Position numbers and translations under genes: made by a program | Part shown: one piece after another, positions 48,907 through 57,292 of the stretch | How positions within the stretch are numbered: position 1 is the first letter of the stretch | How the letters are laid out: every line of letters begins with the position of its first letter | The notes under the pieces: model-generated | The model's database searches: none | Told to the model about the DNA's origin: nothing | Seen by the model: only the letters and a program-made list of their open reading frames with translations | Assembly (NCBI RefSeq): GCF_013030945.1 | Contig: NZ_JABBXF010000058.1 | Location: forward strand, 24,857 to 88,856 | Direction: 5' to 3' | Length of the DNA stretch: 64,000 nucleotides | Origin: Streptomyces morookaense | GTDB lineage: Bacteria; Actinomycetota; Actinomycetes; Streptomycetales; Streptomycetaceae

Positions 48907-49105
48907 ATGAGGTATCCGCAAATTCGCCGCCGGACGGGACAACACTGTGGTGGCCGGGCAACTACGCGTCAGCGTGCGGTCGGTGCAGCGGTGGCGCCGC
49001 TCGTGGCACGACGGCGGCCGGCAGGCCCTGCAGTCCAGGGGTTCGCCGGGCCGCCCCGAGCTGAGCGAGGCCCTGTTCGCGGTGCTGGAACAGGGGCTGG
49101 GCACC
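48907..49105 (+). mobile_element. 5' remnant of an IS630-family transposase gene
   Basis: The start MRYPQ (ATG 48907) and, in the next frame, VVAGQLRVSVRSVQRWRRSW then HDGGRQALQSRGSPGRPELS and EALFAVLEQGL match the N-terminal HTH of IS630-type transposases. A short internal deletion shifts the frame after MRYPQIRRR, the sequence breaks down after about 49105, and the DDE catalytic part is missing. No terminal inverted repeats could be identified. Confidence 0.75.
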
Positions 49106-49158
49106 GAACGGGGGCCGACGGCAAGAGCATTGCTCCGCCGTCAGCCGCGGTCGCCGGG

Positions 49159-50064
49159 TCAGCCGACGAAGTCCTGCGCCCACCAGTAGGTGCCGTTCGC
49201 ATCGATCACGAGCCCGACGCCGGTGTACGCGTAGTCGCCCAGCATGATGTCGCGGTGCTTCTGATCACCGATCCACGCCTGCACGACGGACTGCGCGTCC
49301 GTCCAGAAGCCGTGGGCACCTGCGGCGTTCTCCCCGGTCGCGCCCGGCTGACGGGAGTAACCGTACTGCTTGAGCCGGGCGTTGAAGGTGCCGTCGTAGG
49401 TCCAGTGGCCCTGCTGCTGCCGGCGGGCCTCCTCGTCGGCCTCGTCCTGTGCGGTGTGCTCCACGGCGGAGTCGTACGTGAGCGCCGCCTTGCCGTTCTG
49501 CGCACGGTAGTCGTTGACCAGCTGCATCACCTGCTTCTTCAGCTCGTCGACCGACGGGCGGCCGCTGCTCCCGGTGGGGAAGTTCCACACCTGGGCCGGC
49601 GAGTAGTTGCAGGAGTAGATCTGCAGCGGGGTGCCGTCGGCCGTGCTGCTGCCGGGGACGTCCAGGCATTTGTTGGACCGGGGGTTGAGCAGGGCGCCGC
49701 CCTCGACCCGGACCCACGTCTGGGCACCGCTGCCGTTGCAGTCCCACAGCCGGACGGGCGTGCGGTCGGCGGTGCCGCCGGAGGCGACGTCCAGGCACTT
49801 GCCGAACGCGACGAGCGGCGAGCCGGCCCGGCCGGGCTCATACGAGTAGGTCCACTTCTGGGAGTCGGTGCCGTTGCAGCGGTAGAGCTGCACGGGGGTG
49901 CCGCTGTCCGTCCTGCCGCCGCGGACGTCGAGGCACTTGCCGCCGATCCCGGTGACCGGGCCCGTCGCATCCGCCGCTTGCGCCGCGGCCGGCATGGCGG
50001 TGACGGCTGCTGCGGCCAGCGCCAGAGTGGCCCATATATGCGACTTCTTCAGTTGTCTCTTCAT
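49159..50064 (-). CDS. Secreted ricin-B-lectin plus CAP (SCP/PR-1) domain protein
   Basis: A 301-residue exported protein. Sec signal: KKSHIWATLALAAAAVTAMP then AAAQA cleavage. Residues about 33-165 are a ricin-type trefoil with three repeats (KCLDVRGGRTDSGTPVQLYR, KCLDVASGGTADRTPVRLWD, KCLDVPGSSTADGTPLQIYS), each ending QKW/QTW/QVW. Residues about 175-301 are a CAP domain: VMQLVNDYRAQNGKAALTYD, TGENAAGAHGFWTDAQSVVQ, and HRDIMLGDYAYTGVGLVIDA. A carbohydrate-binding module therefore targets a CAP domain to the surface or to polysaccharide. The CAP catalytic role in bacteria is not settled. Confidence 0.9.
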   Translation of the reverse strand: MKRQLKKSHIWATLALAAAAVTAMPAAAQAADATGPVTGIGGKCLDVRGGRTDSGTPVQLYRCNGTDSQKWTYSYEPGRAGSPLVAFGKCLDVASGGTADRTPVRLWDCNGSGAQTWVRVEGGALLNPRSNKCLDVPGSSTADGTPLQIYSCNYSPAQVWNFPTGSSGRPSVDELKKQVMQLVNDYRAQNGKAALTYDSAVEHTAQDEADEEARRQQQGHWTYDGTFNARLKQYGYSRQPGATGENAAGAHGFWTDAQSVVQAWIGDQKHRDIMLGDYAYTGVGLVIDANGTYWWAQDFVG

Positions 50065-50233
50065 GACGCCCGTCCTCTTTCTCGCTTCTCGGTTTCCTCC
50101 GGTGCGAGTGAGGAGGCTAAGGACGGAACTTCAACAAACGGTCAACACTCCGCGGCGGGCCCGGATGCCGCCGTGCTCGCACCGGCAGGCACACTGGGCC
50201 CGTACGCACGAGCCTCATCAGCAAGGAGCGAAC

Positions 50234-50722
50234 ATGTCCTTCCACGACGTCGAGATCGACGCCCTCCAGGGCGGCCCGGCGGACCTGGCCCAGTACCGCG
50301 GCAAGGCCGTCCTGGTCGTCAACGTGGCCTCCCGGTGCGGGCTGACCCCGCAGTACGCCGCACTGGAGAAGCTCCACGAGCACTACGCCCCGCGCGGGTT
50401 CACCGTCCTCGGCGTGCCCTGCAACCAGTTCATGGGCCAGGAGCCGGGCAGCGCCGAGGAGATCGCCGCCTTCTGCTCGGCCACCTACGGGATCACCTTC
50501 CCGATGACGGAGAAGACCGACGTCAACGGCGAGCACCGGCACCGGCTGTACGCCGGACTCGTGGACACGCCGGACGCCGAGGGGCACAGCGGGGACATCC
50601 GCTGGAACTTCGAGAAGTTCCTCATCGCCCCCGACGGCACCGTCACCGCCCGCTTCGGCCCCCGCACGGAACCCGACGCGCCCGAGGTGACCGCCGCGAT
50701 CGAGGCGGTGCTGCCGGCCTGA
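50234..50722 (+). CDS. Glutathione peroxidase-family thiol peroxidase (Cys type)
   Basis: A 162-residue thioredoxin-fold peroxidase. The peroxidatic residue is Cys in NVASRCGLTPQYAALEKLHE (about residue 37), with the Gln and Trp partners in PCNQFMGQEPGSAEEI and IRWNFEKFLIAPDG. Bacterial forms usually use thioredoxin or mycothiol-linked reductants, glutathione being absent in actinomycetes. AAGGAG lies 5 nt before the ATG. It is convergent with the S1 protease gene with 26 nt between. Confidence 0.92.
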   Translation: MSFHDVEIDALQGGPADLAQYRGKAVLVVNVASRCGLTPQYAALEKLHEHYAPRGFTVLGVPCNQFMGQEPGSAEEIAAFCSATYGITFPMTEKTDVNGEHRHRLYAGLVDTPDAEGHSGDIRWNFEKFLIAPDGTVTARFGPRTEPDAPEVTAAIEAVLPA

Positions 50723-50748
50723 CGCCTCGGGCCGTCCACCTCAGGCCG

Positions 50749-51615
50749 TCACGGGTTGGCCGTCACCTCGAAGCCCGCGCCGAAGATGTTGTGCGCGGGA
50801 TCGGCGGCCTCGCGGGCACGCAGGTCGGCGAGGATGTTCGCCGAGCTGGTGTAGTTGAAGGGCGGCAGCTGGAGCGTGATCGCCTTGGTGATGCCGGCCC
50901 AGGGGCCCGCGGCCTGGAAGTTGTTGGCCTGGGACGGGAGGTCGGTGCCCGGGACGTGCCAGATGACCGGTCCGCCCGAGTCGCCCGCCTTGTTGGGCGC
51001 GGGCGCGCGGTAGATGCCGTTGTCGTTGTTCATGACGGTGCCGTACCAGACGCCTGTCTGGCCCGAGGTGATGATCTCGTTGTTGCCGGTGGTGAGCAGC
51101 CGCTCGTTGTCGAGCGCGGGCTTGAGGGCGTTCGGACTGACCGGCCCCTGCGGGTACTTCACCTCGCCGGTCTGCTTCAGGTAGGGGCCCTGGGAGGAGA
51201 GCGTCACCTGCGGGAGCAGCTCGATGACCATGTAGTCCTTGGTGGCGTGTCCCGTCTGCGAGCCCTCGGGGTCCTTGAAGTAGCGGACGTAGCCGATCGG
51301 GCCGTATCCGATGTCCTGCCGGTGGTAGACGGGGGCGACGTTCTCCGGAATCTCGCGGTCCGCGTACTTCTTGCCCGGGTCGCCCAGGCAGTGGCCCGCC
51401 GAGATGGCTATGTGGCGCTGGTGGTCGTCCGTGCCCACGGCGCCGATGGTGCAGAAGAGGTTGGGCGCGTCGGGGCCGAAGGCGATCTGCATGCCGTTGT
51501 AGACGCGCTTGCCGGGGGTGTCCTGGCCGGTGCGCGTCTCGGCCTGCGCGGTGCCCGCTCCTGCGGCCGCGGTGAGCGCGAGGGCCAGGGCGAGGCCGCA
51601 TAATCTCCTGATCAT
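50749..51615 (-). CDS. Secreted S1-family (chymotrypsin-fold) serine protease
   Basis: A 288-residue exported protein with Sec signal (RRLCGLALALALTAAAGAGT then AQA). The catalytic triad is visible: His in ISAGHCLG (about residue 75), Asp in TKDYMVIELL (about 125) and Ser in GDSGGPVIWHV (about 215). Two Cys near the start of the mature domain (LFCTIG, GHCLG) can form the usual disulfide around the His. No pro-region of the alpha-lytic type is obvious. Substrate unknown. Confidence 0.87.
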   Translation of the reverse strand: MIRRLCGLALALALTAAAGAGTAQAETRTGQDTPGKRVYNGMQIAFGPDAPNLFCTIGAVGTDDHQRHIAISAGHCLGDPGKKYADREIPENVAPVYHRQDIGYGPIGYVRYFKDPEGSQTGHATKDYMVIELLPQVTLSSQGPYLKQTGEVKYPQGPVSPNALKPALDNERLLTTGNNEIITSGQTGVWYGTVMNNDNGIYRAPAPNKAGDSGGPVIWHVPGTDLPSQANNFQAAGPWAGITKAITLQLPPFNYTSSANILADLRAREAADPAHNIFGAGFEVTANP

Positions 51616-51766
51616 GTGTGGTTCCCTTCGGTGATCGCTGCCTGCTTGTCGATCACAACTCACACCATCACCAGGTGTTTTGTCCAGACCAACAGGGAGT
51701 GACCTTCCTCCGCCCCGGATGCCCCGGATGCCGGGACCGGCCGGTCGGGGTCACACTGGCCGTGAC

Positions 51767-52726
51767 ATGAGCGACCACTCCCCCACCACCCCGCCGGACG
51801 GCCCCCGCAACGGGCCGCCCGTCTCCGGCCGGGAGTTCGACGTGCTCTTCGACGAGGTCCGCACGTGGGGCCGCTGGGCGGATGCCGGCCGGGGGGCCTG
51901 GAACCGGGTGACCGCCGGGCATGTCCGTACCGCCGTGTCGCTCGTGCGGTCCGGGACCGTCGTGGCGCTGGGGCGGCCGTGGGACACCGTGCCGGGGCCG
52001 GACAACGCCAAGCCCGCCCTGCACTTCATGTCCGACCTCGGTGACGTCGAGGCTCCCGAGCCCTCCGCCCACAAGGACTTCATCGGCGCCGACTACCACG
52101 GCAAGGCGGTCAGTCATCTGGATGCGCCCGCTCATATCGCCTATCGCGGGCGGCTGTACGGGGGCGGCGCGGCGCGGGAGCTCGTCGGTGCCGGGGGCGC
52201 CCGCTTCGGGGACGTCGCGGCGCTCGGGCCCCTGGTGACGAGGGGGGTGCTGCTGGATCTTCCGGCGGTGCTGGGAACGGAGTGGCTGGAGCCCGGCCGC
52301 GCCGTGCACGCCGCGGACGTCCTCGCGGCGGAGGAGGCGCTGGGCGTGACGGTCGGCGAGGGCGACGCGGTGCTGCTGCGGGTCGGCCGGTTCCGCCGGC
52401 GCCGGGAGCTGGGCGCCTGGGACCCCGGCGAGGCGTGCGCGGGTTTCCACGTGGGCGCGGTGCCTCTGCTGGCCGGGCGGGGCGTCGCGCTGCTCGGCAG
52501 CGACGGCGACAGCGATGTGCGGCCTTCGCCGGTCGAGGGCGTGCATTCCCCGGTGCACGCCCTCGCCCTCGCCGCGATGGGTGTCCCGCTGCTGGACAAC
52601 CTCGACCTGGAGGCGCTCTCCGCGGCCTGCGCCGAGGCGGGCCGTTACGCGTTCCTGCTGGTCGTGGCACCGCTGAACATTCCGGGCGGCACGGGCTCGC
52701 CCGTCGGCCCGGTGGCGGTCCTATGA
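51767..52726 (+). CDS. Cyclase-family (kynurenine-formamidase-like) metal hydrolase
   Basis: A 319-residue cytoplasmic protein. The metal motif reads GKAVSHLDAPAHIAYRGRLY (about residues 110-130), a variant of HxGTHxDxPxH, with a later acidic/His set in GSDGDSDVRPSPVEGVHSPV. The ending PLNIPGGTGSPVGPVAVL is common in the family. These enzymes hydrolyse amides or lactones of aromatic amino-acid or polyketide metabolism. It lies upstream of the AcoR-sensor phosphatase gene on the same strand, with an operator-like palindrome in the 124-nt gap. Confidence 0.82.
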   Translation: MSDHSPTTPPDGPRNGPPVSGREFDVLFDEVRTWGRWADAGRGAWNRVTAGHVRTAVSLVRSGTVVALGRPWDTVPGPDNAKPALHFMSDLGDVEAPEPSAHKDFIGADYHGKAVSHLDAPAHIAYRGRLYGGGAARELVGAGGARFGDVAALGPLVTRGVLLDLPAVLGTEWLEPGRAVHAADVLAAEEALGVTVGEGDAVLLRVGRFRRRRELGAWDPGEACAGFHVGAVPLLAGRGVALLGSDGDSDVRPSPVEGVHSPVHALALAAMGVPLLDNLDLEALSAACAEAGRYAFLLVVAPLNIPGGTGSPVGPVAVL

Positions 52727-52765
52727 GGCGGCGGCTGCTGCCGACGATGCCGCTATATGGACAAA

Positions 52766-52780
52766 GTTCTAAAATGGAAC
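52766..52780. promoter_or_regulatory. Candidate operator upstream of the sensor-phosphatase gene
   Basis: Arms GTTC (52766-52769) and GAAC (52777-52780) flank TAAAATG, in an AT-rich island (CTATATGGACAAAGTTC) of otherwise GC-rich DNA, 70 bp before the gene. A promoter is likely here as well. Confidence 0.4.
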
Positions 52781-52850
52781 ATTGCAACTGCTCCGACGCA
52801 CGAGTGGCCATGGCCGCACGTACGGATGACGGGTGAGGGAAGTGATCCGG

Positions 52851-55658
52851 ATGGGGCTCGTGGCAGACGACGTCGGCCCCGCACTCGCGCGTGAGCAGTT
52901 CCTTCTCGACGGGACGGCGGGGAAGGGCGTACGCGACCTGATCCTCGGCTCCTGGGAGCGCAGCCGGTCCCTGGGGCTCTCGCCGGACGGCTGCGAGCTC
53001 CCCTACACACAGGACCTCGACCTGGACGGCCGTCTCGTCCTCGCGGCCGGACCCGTGCTGGACCGGCTGCAGGCCAGGTTCGCGGGTACGAACATGAACG
53101 TGTCCCTGGCCGACGCGCGCGGCGCGGTGCTCCAACGCCGGTTCGGGGACCCGTCGTTGGTCCGGCGCCTGGATCCGATCCAGAGCGTCCCGGGCTTCGT
53201 GTTCGCGGAGAAGTACGGCGGGACCAACGGCATCGGGCTGGCCCTCGCGGAGCGGCGGCTGATCAACGTCTACGGGGCCGAGCACTTCGCCGAACGGTCG
53301 CAGTCCAACGCCTGTTCGGCGATACCCATCCGGGACCCGCTCAACGGGTGCATCGAGGGGGTGCTGTGCTTCGGCTATCCGCGCACCGACGCGGATGTGG
53401 CGCTGGACGTCGTGATCAGCAGGGCGGCCGAGGCCATCGAACGGCGGCTGCTGGAGCAGAGTTCGGCACGCGAACGCGCCCTGCTGCAGGCGTACTTCGA
53501 CATCGGCCGCCGGGTGCCGGCCGGCGAGCGGCAGCCGGACAGGCTGGTCACCGGCTCGCTGGACTGGCGCGACCGGCTGGTCCTGGAGGAGAAGGCGACC
53601 GAGCTGATCTCCTCGGCGCAGCGGGCCGCCGTCGAGGTGCCGCTGCCCAGCGGGCGGCGGATCGCCCTGGTGAGCCGGCCTGTGATCAGCGCCTCCGGGG
53701 TGGAGGGCGTGGTCGTCGAGGCGGTGCTCCCCACAGGGCACCAACGGCTCGCCGTCACCGCCGAGTCCGCGATGCCGCCCGGTTTCGTGGCACAGCAGGC
53801 GCTGTCCGATGCCGTCCCGCTGCGCGGGCGTCCGCCCGCCCCGGCTCCCGTCGCCGGCCCGTCCGCCACCGGGCCCGGGCAGGCGGCGGGCGGGCTGGTG
53901 ATGGTCGGCGAGCCCGGGGTGGGACGGTTCGCCGTGGCGGCCCGGCGCCGTCTGGAACTGCTGTCGGAGGCCAGCACCCGCATCGGCACCACCCTGGACG
54001 TGACCCGTACCGCGCAGGAGCTGGCCGAGATGGCCGTACCGCGCCTGGCCGACTACGTCACGATCGACCTTCCCGAGGCCGTCCTGCGCGGCGACGAGCC
54101 GGCCGACCCCGCGAAGGATCTGCACCGGACGGTGGTGCACGGCATCCGCGACGACTGCCCCTTCTACCCCGTCGGCGAGCGGGTCCATCTCCAGCCGACC
54201 ACCCCGCAGCTGCGCTGCCTGACCGGCGGGCGGACCGTCCTGGAGCCCGACCTGCGGACCGCCCCGGGCTGGATCTCCCAGAGCCGCGTGAACGCCCAGC
54301 GCATCCTGGCCCACAACGTCCACTCCCTCATCGCCGTCCCGCTCCTGGCCCGCGGCATCGCCCTGGGCATCGCGAGCTTCTACCGTTCGCGCGACCCCTC
54401 CCCCTTCGGCGACGACGACCGTTCGCTCGCGCAGGAACTCGCCACGCGCGCCGCCATCTGCATCGACAACGCGCGCCGCTACACACGCGAGCACAGCATG
54501 GTGCTGGCCCTGCAACACAGCCTGCTGCCACAGGGGTTCCCCGAGCAGAACGCCGTCGAGGTGGCGCACCGCTACCTGCCCGCCGAGTCCGGGGTGGGCG
54601 GTGACTGGTTCGACGTCATCCCCCTCTCCGGCACCCGTGTCGCCCTCGTGGTCGGCGATGTCGTCGGCCACGGGCTGCACGCCGCGGCCACCATGGGCCG
54701 GCTGCGCACCGCCGCGCGCAACTTCGCCGAGCTGGACCTGCCCCCGGACGAGGTCCTCACCCACCTCGACAACCTCGTGGGCCGCCTCGACCGGGAGGAG
54801 TGCGGCGACGCCCCCTTCTCCGGCATCACCGGGATCATCGGCGCGACCTGCCTGTACGTCATCTACGACCCGACGTCGCAGCAGTGCACCATGGCCCGTG
54901 CCGGGCACTGCCCGCCCGCCCTGGTCCGCCCCGACGGCACGGTGGTCTTCCCCGACCTGCCGGCCGGACCGCCCCTGGGGCTGGGCGGACTGCCCTTCGA
55001 GACCGCCGAGTTCGCCCTCCCGGAGGGCAGCCAGCTGGTGCTCTACACCGACGGCCTCGTCGAGGACCGCGACCGCGACTTCGACACGGCCATGGAGGAA
55101 CTGCGCCGGGCCCTGGCCCACCCCGGCCGGCCGCCCGAGGAGACCTGCCAGGCGGTCGTGGAGGCCGTGATGCCCGAGCATCCCTCGGACGACATCGCCC
55201 TGCTCGTGGCCCGCACCCATGCCCTGGACCCGCACCGCATCGCCACCTGGGACCTGCCCGCCGACCCGGCGCTGGTCTCCTCCGTCCGTGCCGCCGTCAC
55301 CCGGCGGCTGGCCGACTGGGGGCTGGAGGAGATCGGCTTCTCCGTCGAACTGCTGCTCAGCGAGCTGGTCACCAACGCCGTCCGGTACGGCACCGGCCCC
55401 GTCCAGGTGCGGCTGCTCTACGACCGCACCCTGATCTGCGAGGTCGCCGACGGCAGCAGCACCGCCCCGCACCTGCGGCACGCCGCCACCACCGACGAGG
55501 GCGGCCGCGGCCTGTTCCTCGTGGCGCAGCTCTCGCAGGCCTGGGGTACCCGCTACACCGCGGGCGGCAAGGTCATCTGGGCCGAGTGCCCGCTGGAGAT
55601 GTCGGCGGGCGGGCCGGAGGCGGTCGAGCTCGCCTTCGACGACATCCCGGCGATCTGA
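52851..55658 (+). CDS. AcoR-type sensor, GAF, SpoIIE phosphatase and HATPase fusion protein
   Basis: A 935-residue multidomain regulator. Residues about 25-210 match the N-terminal sensor of AcoR-like sigma-54 activators: ILGSWERSRSLGLSP, FAEKYGGTNGIGLALAE and GAEHFAERSQSNACSAIPIR. The activator AAA+ and Fis parts are absent. A second GAF domain follows (about 365-530), then a PP2C/SpoIIE phosphatase (VGGDWFDVIPL, VGDVVGHGLHAAATMG, LYTDGLVEDRDRDFD), and a HATPase kinase of the anti-sigma type (LLLSELVTNAVRYG, DEGGRGLFLVAQLSQAWGTR). It should phosphorylate and dephosphorylate anti-anti-sigma partners in response to a small molecule. Start ambiguous: GTG 52833, GTG 52842 or ATG 52851. A REP-like terminator follows. 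Confidence 0.9.
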   Translation: MGLVADDVGPALAREQFLLDGTAGKGVRDLILGSWERSRSLGLSPDGCELPYTQDLDLDGRLVLAAGPVLDRLQARFAGTNMNVSLADARGAVLQRRFGDPSLVRRLDPIQSVPGFVFAEKYGGTNGIGLALAERRLINVYGAEHFAERSQSNACSAIPIRDPLNGCIEGVLCFGYPRTDADVALDVVISRAAEAIERRLLEQSSARERALLQAYFDIGRRVPAGERQPDRLVTGSLDWRDRLVLEEKATELISSAQRAAVEVPLPSGRRIALVSRPVISASGVEGVVVEAVLPTGHQRLAVTAESAMPPGFVAQQALSDAVPLRGRPPAPAPVAGPSATGPGQAAGGLVMVGEPGVGRFAVAARRRLELLSEASTRIGTTLDVTRTAQELAEMAVPRLADYVTIDLPEAVLRGDEPADPAKDLHRTVVHGIRDDCPFYPVGERVHLQPTTPQLRCLTGGRTVLEPDLRTAPGWISQSRVNAQRILAHNVHSLIAVPLLARGIALGIASFYRSRDPSPFGDDDRSLAQELATRAAICIDNARRYTREHSMVLALQHSLLPQGFPEQNAVEVAHRYLPAESGVGGDWFDVIPLSGTRVALVVGDVVGHGLHAAATMGRLRTAARNFAELDLPPDEVLTHLDNLVGRLDREECGDAPFSGITGIIGATCLYVIYDPTSQQCTMARAGHCPPALVRPDGTVVFPDLPAGPPLGLGGLPFETAEFALPEGSQLVLYTDGLVEDRDRDFDTAMEELRRALAHPGRPPEETCQAVVEAVMPEHPSDDIALLVARTHALDPHRIATWDLPADPALVSSVRAAVTRRLADWGLEEIGFSVELLLSELVTNAVRYGTGPVQVRLLYDRTLICEVADGSSTAPHLRHAATTDEGGRGLFLVAQLSQAWGTRYTAGGKVIWAECPLEMSAGGPEAVELAFDDIPAI

Positions 55659-55679
55659 CGATTCGTCGTGCGCGACTGA

Positions 55680-55755
55680 GCGCCCCGTCAGGGGCGCGGG
55701 GAACTGCGCGACCGGCCCCCACCGGCCCGCAACCGACGCACCGCCCCTTACGGGG
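55680..55755. repeat. Streptomyces-type intergenic repeat with terminator hairpin
   Basis: The stem GCGCCCC/GGGGCGC (55680-55697), followed by GGGGAACTGCGCGACC and a closing CGCCCCTTACGGGGCG hairpin (about 55742-55757), is a variant of a short repeat found between many Streptomyces genes. It follows the sensor-phosphatase stop by 22 nt and precedes the ABC operon. Confidence 0.8.
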
Positions 55756-55780
55756 CGAAGATCCACGCGAAGCCCATAAC

Positions 55781-57292
55781 ATGTCGGGCATGAGGTATTC
55801 GGCACCTCTCGTCCGCATCCGCGGCCTCGGCAAGCGGTTCGGCGGCACCCTCGCCCTGGACGCGGTCGACCTCGACATCCGCTCCGGCAGCATCCTGGCC
55901 CTGCTCGGCCCCAACGGCGCCGGGAAGTCCACCCTCATCAAGGTGCTCGCGGGCATCCACCACGCCGACGAGGGCGAAGTGACCGTCGCCGGGCACCCGC
56001 TCGGCACCGAGGCGGCCTCGCGCACCATGTCCTTCATCCACCAGGACCTGGGCCTGGTGGAGTGGATGACGGTCGCCGAGAACATCGCCCTGGGCGCCGG
56101 ATACCCGCGCCGCGCCGGTCTCGTCTCCTGGCGGCGGACCCGCAGGCAGTGCGCGCGGGCCCTGGGCATCGTCGCCGCGCACCTGGATCCCGGCACCCCG
56201 GTCGCCGAACTCTCCCGGGCCGAGCGCTCCCTGGTGGCCATCGCCCGTGCCCTGTGCACCGAGGCCGGGCTGATCGTCCTGGACGAGCCGACCGCGAGCC
56301 TCCCGGCCGCGGACTGCACCCGGCTCTTCGGCGTCCTGCACACCCTGCGCGACCACGGCCATGCCGTCGTCTTCGTCACCCACCGCATCGACGAAGTGCA
56401 CCGGGTGGCCGACACCTTCGCGGTCCTGCGCGACGGCCGTCTCGTCCGCCACGGCCCGCTCGCCGGCTACCCCGCCGCCCGGCTGGTGCACGACATCGTG
56501 GGCCACGAACCGGCCCCCCACCGCACCACCGCCCCCGCCGCGGGACCGGCCGTCCTGAGCCTCGACGGCGTACGGACCGAGGACACCGGCCCGGTCTCGC
56601 TGCGGCTGCACGCAGGCGAGGTCCTGGGCCTGGTGGGCCTCACCGGCGCCGGGCACATGGCCCTCGGCCGCGCCCTCGCCGGCTGCCGGCCGCTCCTCGG
56701 CGGCCGGGCCCTGCTCGCAGGGCGGCCGTACCGGCCGGACACGGTCACCGCCGCGGTCGCCGCGGGCACCGGCTTCGTCAGCAGCCACCGGCAGGACGAG
56801 GGCTGCGCCGACGGGCTGACCGTCCGGGAGAACCTGCTGGCCAACCCGGGTGCGGGCGGCCCGCCGGGCGTGCACTGGATCGGTCCCGGGCCCGAACGGG
56901 CCCGCGCCACGGCCCTGATGGAGCAGTTCGCGGTGCACCCACGCGACACCGAGGCGCCGATCGGCACCCTGTCCGGGGGCAACCAGCAGAAGGTCATGAT
57001 CGGCCGGTGGCTGCGGACGGGCCGGCGTCTGCTGATCCTGGAGGAGCCGACCGCGGGGGTGGACGTCGGTGCCAAGGCGGCCGTCTACCGCCTGCTCCAG
57101 GACGCACTCGACCGGGGCCTCGCCGTGCTGCTCGTCTCCAGCGACTTCGAGGAGGTGGCCACCGTGTGCCACAGGGCCCTGGTGTTCGTCCGCGGAAGCG
57201 TGCGGGCCGAGTTGAGCGGTGCCGGCCTCACCCCGGCCGCGCTCACCCGTGCCGCCTCCGCCATGACGCCCCTGACCGGGGCACCGGGATGA
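55781..57292 (+). CDS. Sugar ABC transporter ATPase, double-NBD RbsA type
   Basis: A 503-residue protein of two fused nucleotide-binding domains. NBD1 has Walker A LLGPNGAGKST, a degenerate signature ELSRAERSLVAIARAL, Walker B LIVLDEPTAS and switch VTHRIDE. NBD2 has a degenerate P-loop (GLTGAGHMALGRALAG), signature TLSGGNQQKVMIGRWL and Walker B LLILEEPTAGVD. The uneven loss of motifs is normal for ribose/xylose-type importers. An internal ATG at 55790 is an alternative start. The stop overlaps the permease start (ATGA), and the binding protein follows in the same operon. Confidence 0.92.
   Translation: MSGMRYSAPLVRIRGLGKRFGGTLALDAVDLDIRSGSILALLGPNGAGKSTLIKVLAGIHHADEGEVTVAGHPLGTEAASRTMSFIHQDLGLVEWMTVAENIALGAGYPRRAGLVSWRRTRRQCARALGIVAAHLDPGTPVAELSRAERSLVAIARALCTEAGLIVLDEPTASLPAADCTRLFGVLHTLRDHGHAVVFVTHRIDEVHRVADTFAVLRDGRLVRHGPLAGYPAARLVHDIVGHEPAPHRTTAPAAGPAVLSLDGVRTEDTGPVSLRLHAGEVLGLVGLTGAGHMALGRALAGCRPLLGGRALLAGRPYRPDTVTAAVAAGTGFVSSHRQDEGCADGLTVRENLLANPGAGGPPGVHWIGPGPERARATALMEQFAVHPRDTEAPIGTLSGGNQQKVMIGRWLRTGRRLLILEEPTAGVDVGAKAAVYRLLQDALDRGLAVLLVSSDFEEVATVCHRALVFVRGSVRAELSGAGLTPAALTRAASAMTPLTGAPG

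Noticed and set aside
52110..55805. A 1231-codon open frame on the minus strand
   Set aside because: It lies wholly antisense to the cyclase and sensor-phosphatase genes, which have clear domains. Its translation is rich in Gly, Arg, Val and Asp without motifs, as expected for an antisense shadow in GC-rich DNA.
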